From the NCBI RefSeq assembly GCF_013248995.1, contig NZ_JABRPK010000001.1, forward strand, positions 434,001-498,000: 64,000 nucleotides of DNA, written 5' to 3'. The DNA is from Frigoribacterium sp. VKM Ac-2836 (GTDB lineage: Bacteria > Actinomycetota > Actinomycetes > Actinomycetales > Microbacteriaceae). Every line of letters starts with the position of its first letter. Within the stretch, counting starts at the first letter, position 1. The notes beneath the pieces were generated by a model. It was not told where the DNA came from, ran no database searches, and saw nothing but the letters and a program-made list of their open reading frames with translations. This document shows positions 35,411 through 42,795 of the stretch, one piece after another. Made by a program: the position numbers and the translations under genes.

Positions 35411-37966
35411 TCACAGGCCGTTTTTGCTCGCCCGTACGGTCGCCAAGCGGTTGCGCACCTTGCCGCGAAGCACCTCGATGCCTCCACCCTCGGTGACGTA
35501 GTGCTTCGCGAGCGCGAGATCCCGGCCGAGGCCGTGCCGTCGGTTCGCGATCTCGTGGAACTTCTCTTCGCTGCTCTTGGCGACCTTGCCCTTCATGGTC
35601 TTGATGCGAATGACGGGGGTGCTCTCGAGCGCCCGGTCAGGGGCCACGTGCGGGTCGCGGCAGAACTCGACCAGGGGGGCGAGAGCCTTCTCCCAGGTGA
35701 AGTCCTCTCGCACCCGGGCGACGGACTCGCGAGCCGCGGCGGCTGCCTCGGCGTCGTAGAGGACGAGCTCGAGCGCGTCGGCGAGGGCCTCGACGTCGCG
35801 CTCGGGGACGGCGACGCCCATGCCTTCGGCACCCACGAGGTCACCGAAGCTGTCGCCACGGGTCGTGACGATCGGCAGGTTCGCCCACATGTAGTCGAGG
35901 ATGCGCGTGCGGAACGAGAAGGTCGTCTCGATGTGGTCGTAGTGGGTGCTGACGCCGGCATCCGCCTCGAGGAGGTAGTTGGCCCGGTCGTCGAGGGCGA
36001 CCCACTGCTCGTTGAAGAAGACGTTCTTGCCCGCCACGCCGAGCTCAGCGGCCAGCTGTCGGGTCTTCGCCACGATGGCCATCTCGGGCACGTCGGGATT
36101 GGGGTGGGCGACGCCGAGGAAGAACAGCCTCACGTCGGGCCGAGTCTCGGCCAGACGAGCGACGGCACGGATGAGGGTCATCGTGTCGAACCAGTTGTAG
36201 ATGCCCCCGCCCCAGATGATGACCTTGTCGTCTTCCGAGATGCCCGGGACCACCCCGCGGATGGCCTTGCGGACGTGCTGGGGCGGCGCGCTGTCCATGC
36301 CGAAGGGGGCGATCGCGATGAGCTTCTCGAGGTTTTCGTCGGCGGCGTAGTTCTCGGGGTTGATCCGGCCGAGCCCGGCGAGTTGCCCGAGCCAGAACAG
36401 TCGTTGACGCTCGGAGGCGCAGAGGAAGAAGTCGGCCCGCAGCAACTGCTCGTTGAGGACGTCCGTCGCCGAGGCGACCTGGTTCTTCCACTGGGCGAGA
36501 CCCCACTCGCGCCCCTGCTCCAGTTGCTCGAGGTGCATGGGGTCGTACAGGTCGGCGACCATGATCTTCTGTGACTTCTTCAACGTCGTGAAGTGGTGCA
36601 GGGCATGACCCTGGAACACGATGACGTCGGCCCATTCCTCGTGCTGCTTCATCTCGTGTTCGTTCTGCAGCCGGACCCGCGTCACGTCGAAGGCGTCGGA
36701 GCGACGGTTGGCCACGTTCCAGGTGAGCAGACGGACGTCGCTGTGCTCGGAGAGCGCCTCGCTGATCTTCCAGGCGCGCATCGCCGGGCCGGCCATCTTG
36801 TCGCCGATGGCGTCACCGGTGATGACCAGCACCTTCGAACGCTCGGTGTGCTCTCTGATGTCGAAGGCGTCGACGATCGACCGGAAGCCTTCGAGGTAGT
36901 AAGGGTCACCGAAGAGGGGCTTGAAGATGTCACCGAAGAGACGGAAGACGTCAGCGTCGGTCTTCGTGCGTCGGGCTTGGAGGTCGTCCCTGGTCGTCTG
37001 GAGCTCGGGAAGCTCTTTCACGAACTGGTCGAGCGCGAACAAGCCGGCCACGGTGTCCTTCGACACCGGCGTCTCGGGGTCGAATTCGTCGTCGGCCCCG
37101 ACGAAACGCCGGATGTCGAACATCTCGGAGTCGAGCCCGCTCTTCGCGACGGCCCGACGGGCCAACAGGGCGAGCGCCCCGGGCAGGAACTTCGCGAGGC
37201 TCTCGTCGGAGAGGTTCTTGAACAGCAGCATCAGGGCGTTGCGCTCGAGGAGGTACATCTCGCGGTACTCGCCGAAGCTCTTCATCGAGCCGTGGTGCTT
37301 GTGGTAGACGATCGACTCGGGGGCGAACCGCACGCGGTAGCCGAGGATGTTCAGACGCCAGCCGAGGTCGACGTCGTCGTAGAACATGAAGAGGCGCTCG
37401 TCGAAACCGCCCACCTCGTCGAAGACCGCTTTTCGGACGAACAAAGCCGACCCCGTGCCGAAGAGGAGGTCCTTCGGGGTCCCGAACGAACCGTCGTCGA
37501 CCTCGGTGACGCGGTCCTTGTAGCCCATGCCGAACCACGTGAGACTGCCTTGGACGAAGTCGATGGCTCGTCCGTCCCAGTCGAGGACCTTGCTGCCCAC
37601 GGCCGCCACACGAGGGCTCACGTTGAACTGTTCGAGCGCCTTCGAGATCCATTGCGGTCCGGGCTTGGCGTCGTTGTTGAGGAAGGCGACGTACTCGCCC
37701 TTGGCTCGGGACGCGCCGAGGTTGCTGCCGCCCGTGAAGCCGAGGTTCTCCTTGGACTGGACGATCGTCACGTTCGATTGTCCGCCGAGGGCGGCCTTGA
37801 GGCGCTCGGGGCTGTCGTCGCCCGAGCCGTTCTCGACGACGATGATCTCGAGCTGGGCGCTCGGCCACTCGACGTCGTTGAGGCGGGCCACGCACTCGAG
37901 CGTGTCGTCGGTTCCTCTGAAGTTGACGATGACGACCGAGACGACAGTGGACGAAGAAACTGGCAA
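35411..37966 (-). CDS. Bifunctional glycosyltransferase, GT2-GT4 fusion
   Basis: An 851-aa fusion. The N-terminal GT-A domain (about 1-290) has VVIVNFRGTDDTLECV, ENLGFTGGSNLG, the metal site FLNNDAKPG and LFMFYDDVDLGWRLN. The C-terminal GT-B domain (about 380-780) opens LVITGDAIGDKMAGPAMRAW and ends with a GT4-like glutamate region. Two catalytic centres imply that it adds alternating residues of the repeat unit, like polymer-building enzymes coupled to ABC export. I chose a TTG at 37966: GGAG lies 8 nt upstream, and the ATG at 38047 lies upstream of the -10 box TATAGT at 38022-38027. The start remains uncertain by a few codons. Confidence 0.85.
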   Translation of the reverse strand: MPVSSSTVVSVVIVNFRGTDDTLECVARLNDVEWPSAQLEIIVVENGSGDDSPERLKAALGGQSNVTIVQSKENLGFTGGSNLGASRAKGEYVAFLNNDAKPGPQWISKALEQFNVSPRVAAVGSKVLDWDGRAIDFVQGSLTWFGMGYKDRVTEVDDGSFGTPKDLLFGTGSALFVRKAVFDEVGGFDERLFMFYDDVDLGWRLNILGYRVRFAPESIVYHKHHGSMKSFGEYREMYLLERNALMLLFKNLSDESLAKFLPGALALLARRAVAKSGLDSEMFDIRRFVGADDEFDPETPVSKDTVAGLFALDQFVKELPELQTTRDDLQARRTKTDADVFRLFGDIFKPLFGDPYYLEGFRSIVDAFDIREHTERSKVLVITGDAIGDKMAGPAMRAWKISEALSEHSDVRLLTWNVANRRSDAFDVTRVRLQNEHEMKQHEEWADVIVFQGHALHHFTTLKKSQKIMVADLYDPMHLEQLEQGREWGLAQWKNQVASATDVLNEQLLRADFFLCASERQRLFWLGQLAGLGRINPENYAADENLEKLIAIAPFGMDSAPPQHVRKAIRGVVPGISEDDKVIIWGGGIYNWFDTMTLIRAVARLAETRPDVRLFFLGVAHPNPDVPEMAIVAKTRQLAAELGVAGKNVFFNEQWVALDDRANYLLEADAGVSTHYDHIETTFSFRTRILDYMWANLPIVTTRGDSFGDLVGAEGMGVAVPERDVEALADALELVLYDAEAAAAARESVARVREDFTWEKALAPLVEFCRDPHVAPDRALESTPVIRIKTMKGKVAKSSEEKFHEIANRRHGLGRDLALAKHYVTEGGGIEVLRGKVRNRLATVRASKNGL

Positions 37967-38021
37967 GACACGGACTCCAAGACGTCGGAAACACGGGGGC
38001 GAGCCCTCTCCGGGCGATCCA

Positions 38022-38027
38022 ACTATA
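38022..38027 (-). promoter_or_regulatory. -10 box TATAGT of the GT2-GT4 gene
   Basis: TATAGT on the minus strand is among the best -10 matches in the window. It predicts a start near 38015 and a leader of about 50 nt, which rules out the upstream ATG at 38047 as the start codon. Confidence 0.5.
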
Positions 38028-38073
38028 GCCGCGGCCTTCCGGGGCACGATCGGGAGACTGCTTAGATGGCGTC

Positions 38074-39102
38074 GTGGATGCCTCTGTTGTCGTCGTCAAC
38101 TGGCGACGTCCCGACCTGACCGCAGCGTGCCTCCGGAGCCTGCTCGTCCAGCGGACCGAGAGGTCGTTCGAGATCGTCCTGGTCGAGAACGAGGCGGAAG
38201 AGGGCGCGGCACGGAGCTGGCGCGAGGAGTTCCCCTCGATAGTCGTCGTCGCGGTCTCTCACAACGCGGGCTTCGCCGGGGGAGTCACCAGGGGGCTGAG
38301 GGCGGCCGGCGGTGAGGTCGTCGTCCTCGTCAACAACGACGCGTCGGTGGACGAGGGGTTCCTCGAGGCCGGACTCGCCTGTCTCGAACGAGGAGGGGCG
38401 GATCTGGCCGGCGTCGCCGCTCGCGTCCAACTCGAGGGCCGGTTCGTCCGCGTCGCGGGTGGGCCGTCCGATGAGGACGCCGTCGGCATCGACGGCACCC
38501 GCTGGCGTCGGGCCACCGGCGGCGGTGTCGAGCTCGTCAACGGGACGGGAACCCTCTTGACGAAGGACGGGAACGGCCAGGACCGTGACTGGCTCCGCCC
38601 GGTGGCCGAGCTCGAGGAGCACGCCGACGACCCGTTCGGCTTCTCCGGGGGCGCCGCGTTCGTCCGGCGGCACCGGCTCGACGCCGTCGGTGGCTTCGAC
38701 GAGACGATCTTCATGTACTACGAAGACCTCGACCTCTGCTGGCGCCTCCGCCTGGCGGGAGACCGCATCGGCTACGCCGGAGAGGCCCTGGTGGTCCACC
38801 GGCACGGTGGCAGCTCGTCCAGTTCGAGCGTCCTCGTACGCGAACAGAGCATGCGCAACAGGCTCGTGGTCGTGGCGGCCAACGGCAGCCGGGGCATGCT
38901 CCTGCGCGTCGTGGCACGGACGGCCGGGCGGTTCGTCCGGGACGCCGTCCGCCCGGGTCGGGCGCACCTCCCGCTCTCGGCATGGCGGCGCATCATCCGC
39001 TGGCTGCCCAGGGCACTGCTGGCGTCTGCCCGTCGACGCAGGGCGAGCGGTGTCTCCGAGCGGGACCGCCGAAGGCTCGAGGCGGCGTTCCTCTCGCGGT
39101 AG
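38074..39102 (+). CDS. Glycosyltransferase family 2 (rhamnosyltransferase-like)
   Basis: A 342-aa GT2 enzyme. It has VVVVNWRRPDLTAACLRSLL, NAGFAGGVTRG, the VLVNNDASVD metal site, FGFSGGAAFVRR and IFMYYEDLDLCWRLRLAG, the same series as the enzyme at 25114-25983. A basic C-terminal tail of about 80 residues with an amphipathic stretch may bind the membrane. The GTG at 38074 is preceded, 6 nt away, by TTAGAT, an imperfect -10 match. It is transcribed divergently from the GT2-GT4 gene across about 100 bp. Confidence 0.86.
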   Translation: MDASVVVVNWRRPDLTAACLRSLLVQRTERSFEIVLVENEAEEGAARSWREEFPSIVVVAVSHNAGFAGGVTRGLRAAGGEVVVLVNNDASVDEGFLEAGLACLERGGADLAGVAARVQLEGRFVRVAGGPSDEDAVGIDGTRWRRATGGGVELVNGTGTLLTKDGNGQDRDWLRPVAELEEHADDPFGFSGGAAFVRRHRLDAVGGFDETIFMYYEDLDLCWRLRLAGDRIGYAGEALVVHRHGGSSSSSSVLVREQSMRNRLVVVAANGSRGMLLRVVARTAGRFVRDAVRPGRAHLPLSAWRRIIRWLPRALLASARRRRASGVSERDRRRLEAAFLSR

Positions 39103-39273
39103 CCCCGACTCGCCCCGCGGGTGGCGTCAGGGCCGCGCGTGGCCCGACCGGGGGGTGCCGGAATGCCGTCTAATGCTGCCTCACCGCGTTAGTGTGTCTC
39201 GACGCTTGCGCGGCCCTTCGACCAGAAGGATGGTCGGCCCACCACGTCCTCGCACCAGGCTCCAGGAGGCCCC

Positions 39274-41337
39274 GTGACCCGCACACCGTTCTCGATCGCT
39301 GCCGTTCTGGCAGTCGTCACGACACTCTTGGTGGGACTCGTCTCGTTCTTCCCCGGTACGGCGGCCGTGGCCGTCTCCGGGGCCGACTTCGACGCCGGCA
39401 ACATCATCAGCGACGAGGTCTATTACAACGCCTCGGCCATGACCGAGACCCAGATCCAGACGTTCCTCGACACCAAGGTGGGCACCTGTTCCAACGCCAA
39501 CTGCCTGAACGTCGTGAAGATCGACACCGCGAGCCGCGCCGCCGATGCGGTCTGCCGTTCTTACCAGGGAGCCGCTCGCGAGCCGGTGTCGCGCGTGATC
39601 GCCAAGGTGTCGCAGGCCTGCGGCATCAATCCGCAGGTGCTGCTCGTCACCCTGCAGAAAGAGCAGAGCCTCGTCGAAGGGACGACGGCGCGGGCCCCCT
39701 CGGCGGCCCGTCTCGAACGGGCGATGGGCTACGCCTGCCCCGATACGGCGCAGGGAGGCTGTGACCCGTCGTTCGCCGGTGTCTACAACCAGCTCTACAA
39801 GTCGGCGTGGCAGTTCAAGCGGTACTCGAACCCGCCCGGGACCTCGGCGTACTTCACCTGGTTCGCCCCGGGCAAGACCGTGGACGTCCAGTACAACCCC
39901 AATGTCAGCTGCGGGACCAAGCGGGTGACGATCGCCAATCAGGCCACCGCTGCGCTCTACTACTACACGCCCTACACGCCGAACGCCGCGGCTCTGTCCG
40001 CTCTCAACGGAGTCGGGGATTCGTGCTCCGCCTACGGCAACCGCAACTTCTGGGTCTACTTCACGACCTGGTTCGGGTCGACGAAGCCCGTCGGTCAGAC
40101 GGTCGGGAACGTGGACGCGGCGGCGGGTGGCTTCGGCTCCGTGACGGTGTCCGGATGGGCCCTCGACAAGACCACCAGCGCCTCGATCCCGGTCCACGTC
40201 TACGTCGGTGGCAAGGGCAGCGCTGTCACGGCGTCGACGTCGCGTCCGGACGTCGCGCGTCACTATCCCGCGGCCGGGCCGCTGCACGGGTTCTCGACCA
40301 CGGTCTCGGCCGCCCCCGGGACGCACGACGTGTGTGTGTACGCCATCGGCGTGGCGTCGACCGACCTCGTCTCGTGCACGACGGTCACGGTGCGGGACCC
40401 GTCACCAGTGGGGTCGTTGGACGTCGTCAGCGTGGGTCCGGGTGGCGTTCAGGTCGCCGGCTGGGCTCTCGACCCGGAGACCGCCGATCCCATCTCGGTG
40501 CACGTCTACGTGGGCGGCGTGGGGCGCGCGATCCGTGCGGACGGGATGCGACCGGACATCGCCCGGGCCTACCCGGACTCAGGACCGGCCCACGGGTTCA
40601 CGACGACCGTCGCCGCATCGCCGGGACCGCAGCAGGTCTGTGCCTACGCCATCAACGTGAGGGCCGGCGCCACCACCGTGCTCGGCTGTCGGACGGTCCA
40701 GGCCTTGGGGTCCGACCCTCTGGGGAGCCTCGACTCCGTGACCCCCGGCAGCCGGTCGCTCACCGTGTCGGGTTGGGCCCTCGACCCGGATTCCGCAGGA
40801 GCCGTCCCCGTCCACGTCTACGTCGACGGAGTGGGACGAGCGGTCACGGCCGACCGGGGTCGCAGCGACATCGCGCGGGTGTTCCCGGCCTTCGGCCCCG
40901 ACCACGGGTTCTCGGTGCGGCTGGACGCGACCCCCGGCGACCACCAGGTCTGTGTGTACGCGATCAACGTCGGACCAGGGTCGACGTCGACCCTGGGATG
41001 CCGCACCGTGTCCGTGACGGCCACGTCACCGGTCGGGTCCAGCGACGTCGTCCGAGGCGTGGTCGGTGGAGTGCAACTGAGCGGCTGGGCGCTCCACCCC
41101 CAGGCGCCGACCGAGATCGTCCCCGTCCACGTGTACGTCGACGGAGTCGGCACGGCGTTGCGGACCGGTCGACCGCGTCCTGATGTGGCGCGAGCATGGC
41201 CCGGCGCCGGCAACGACCAGGGATACGAGGCAGTCGTGGCTGCACGGCCGGGCGCACACGACGTGTGCGTGTACGCCATCGACACGCGCGGCGGAGTCAA
41301 CACGCTCCTCTCGTGCTCGACCGTGGTGGCACGATGA
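39274..41337 (+). CDS. Secreted lysozyme-like-fold protein with four C-terminal repeats
   Basis: A 687-aa exported protein. Residues 1-34 form a signal peptide with an Ala-x-Ala-like end (FFPGTAAVAV). The next about 240 residues are Cys-rich (six or more cysteines) and include VSQACGINPQVLLVTLQKEQSLV, reminiscent of the glutamate helix of lytic transglycosylases. Four repeats of about 95-100 aa follow (about 276-374, 378-474, 482-578, 582-687), each with GWALD/H, PVHVYV(D/G)G, RPD(V/I)AR and VCVYAI. Such repeats occur in actinobacterial envelope proteins and suggest wall or glycan binding. The GTG has AGGAGG 5 nt upstream. Enzyme activity is not established. Confidence 0.75.
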   Translation: MTRTPFSIAAVLAVVTTLLVGLVSFFPGTAAVAVSGADFDAGNIISDEVYYNASAMTETQIQTFLDTKVGTCSNANCLNVVKIDTASRAADAVCRSYQGAAREPVSRVIAKVSQACGINPQVLLVTLQKEQSLVEGTTARAPSAARLERAMGYACPDTAQGGCDPSFAGVYNQLYKSAWQFKRYSNPPGTSAYFTWFAPGKTVDVQYNPNVSCGTKRVTIANQATAALYYYTPYTPNAAALSALNGVGDSCSAYGNRNFWVYFTTWFGSTKPVGQTVGNVDAAAGGFGSVTVSGWALDKTTSASIPVHVYVGGKGSAVTASTSRPDVARHYPAAGPLHGFSTTVSAAPGTHDVCVYAIGVASTDLVSCTTVTVRDPSPVGSLDVVSVGPGGVQVAGWALDPETADPISVHVYVGGVGRAIRADGMRPDIARAYPDSGPAHGFTTTVAASPGPQQVCAYAINVRAGATTVLGCRTVQALGSDPLGSLDSVTPGSRSLTVSGWALDPDSAGAVPVHVYVDGVGRAVTADRGRSDIARVFPAFGPDHGFSVRLDATPGDHQVCVYAINVGPGSTSTLGCRTVSVTATSPVGSSDVVRGVVGGVQLSGWALHPQAPTEIVPVHVYVDGVGTALRTGRPRPDVARAWPGAGNDQGYEAVVAARPGAHDVCVYAIDTRGGVNTLLSCSTVVAR
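40102..41337 (+). repeat. Four in-gene tandem repeats of about 300 bp
   Basis: Approximate units are 40102-40395, 40408-40695, 40720-41010 and 41020-41334. They share GTCCACGTCTACGT-like DNA around the PVHVYV motif and TGTGTGTACGCCAT-like DNA around VCVYAI. The units are diverged at DNA level, so they are old duplications but could still recombine. Confidence 0.75.
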
Positions 41338-42719
41338 CGCAGGCTTCAGGGCAGCCCGTCCGGACGCAGGTCTCGGGCGACACGCAGGACGGCGGAGCGC
41401 CACGGCCCTCCGACGTCCGCCCCCGTGCCCGACTCGAGGTCACCTTCACGGTGGCGGTACTCGTCGGCGTGGCGCTGGTCTCCTGGTTCCGGCTGCCGGT
41501 CACGACGCGGGGCACGCTGTGGGCCGAGGACGCGGCGCTCTTCCTCCAGCAACGACTCGACCTGGGGCCCTGGAAGACCCTCGGCACACAGTACGACGGG
41601 TACCAGCACCTGCTCGCGCGGCTGCTCACCGACGTGGCGGTCCTCGCACCCGCCGACGACTACGCCGTCGTCCTGACGACACTCACTTGCGTGGTGGTGG
41701 GCAGCGTGGCGGCCCTCGTGTTCTTCTTCACACGGGGTGCGGTCGCATCCCCGGCCACGCGGGTCGTTCTCGCCTTCATCCCGGCGCTGGTGCCCCTCGG
41801 GCCCATCGAAGTCTCCGGGAACCTCGCGAACCTCCACTGGTACCTGCTCTACCTGGCACCCTTCGCGCTGCTCTGGCGTCCTCGGACGGTCAAGGGCAGC
41901 GCGGCCGTCGCGGTGCTCCTCGCCGTCGTCGCGCTCTCCGAGATCCAGGCTGTCGTGTTCGCTCCGCTCGTCCTCCTCGCCCTGAGGCACCGTCGTTCGT
42001 GGCCGGGTATGTTCGCCTTCGCCGGGGGACTGGTCGTCCAGGTCGTGACGAGCCTCACGAACCCTCGCGTCCGCCCGGACCTGCCGGCCTCCGATCCGGT
42101 CGACGTCGTCGTCGGGTTCCTGACTCAGCCCGTCCTGGGTACCTGGGCGCCCGTGCCCGACACGAACGCGGCCCTCATGGTCTTCCACGGCGGGGTGCCC
42201 CTTGCGATCGCCGCCTTCGTGCCCTTCGTCGTCGCGCTGGTCGTCGCCCTCGCCACCCGCTGGAGAGCCCGGAGCGTCCTCGTGGTGACGCTGGCGCTGG
42301 GATCGGTGCTCGTGTGGACGCTCGACGTCACGCTGAACCGCACCGACCTGATCGACTTCGGCATGCGGGGGCCGAGCATCGTGGCCCAGGTCGGCTACCT
42401 TCGCTACGCGGTGGTGCCGTCCATGTTCTTGCTGGCCGTGCTGGCCCTCGGCTGCGACCGTCTCATCGCGTCGAGTCGGGCCGTCCTGCGGGTGCCGGGC
42501 TGGGTCGTCCTCGTCGCGGTCGTGGTCACGCAACTGATCTGGTTCGTCCCGTTCAACACGGTTCGGTCAGCCGGGCCCGAATGGGATGACGGAGTCACCG
42601 GGGCCGTCGTCGAGTGCGAGGCCGGAGCGGACGAGGCGCGCATCCCCGCCGCTCCCGGCGGGTGGGGCACGACGGTCGACTGCGAGGGCCTCGACGACGC
42701 GAACGCCCCCTTGCCGTGA
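41334..42719 (+). CDS. Polytopic membrane protein, GT-C-like
   Basis: A 461-aa integral membrane protein with about 10 hydrophobic segments. A 35-residue polar N-terminus leads to the first helix, and the first extracellular loop carries LWAEDAALF, an acidic motif placed like the catalytic Asp of GT-C glycosyltransferases. Residues near FLQQRLDLG and YDGYQHLLARL fit the same group. No family can be named with confidence. The ATG overlaps the stop of the repeat protein (ATGA), so the two are made together. A C-terminal extracytoplasmic tail has two cysteines. Confidence 0.7.
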   Translation: MTQASGQPVRTQVSGDTQDGGAPRPSDVRPRARLEVTFTVAVLVGVALVSWFRLPVTTRGTLWAEDAALFLQQRLDLGPWKTLGTQYDGYQHLLARLLTDVAVLAPADDYAVVLTTLTCVVVGSVAALVFFFTRGAVASPATRVVLAFIPALVPLGPIEVSGNLANLHWYLLYLAPFALLWRPRTVKGSAAVAVLLAVVALSEIQAVVFAPLVLLALRHRRSWPGMFAFAGGLVVQVVTSLTNPRVRPDLPASDPVDVVVGFLTQPVLGTWAPVPDTNAALMVFHGGVPLAIAAFVPFVVALVVALATRWRARSVLVVTLALGSVLVWTLDVTLNRTDLIDFGMRGPSIVAQVGYLRYAVVPSMFLLAVLALGCDRLIASSRAVLRVPGWVVLVAVVVTQLIWFVPFNTVRSAGPEWDDGVTGAVVECEAGADEARIPAAPGGWGTTVDCEGLDDANAPLP

Positions 42720-42737
42720 CGGCGTCCGCGGGATGAC

Positions 42738-42776
42738 GAGACGGCGCCGACGGACGAGGTCCGTCGGCGCCGTCTC
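42738..42776. terminator. Strong bidirectional terminator
   Basis: A perfect 18-bp inverted repeat (42738-42755 and 42759-42776) with a 3-nt loop lies between the convergent GT-C-like gene and the muramidase gene. Confidence 0.85.
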
Positions 42777-42795
42777 TGCTCGTCGGCTGTGCGGG

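Noticed and set aside
40102-41337. Tandem repeats as a CRISPR array
   Set aside because: The units are about 300 bp, in frame and protein-coding, with no short identical repeats and unique spacers.
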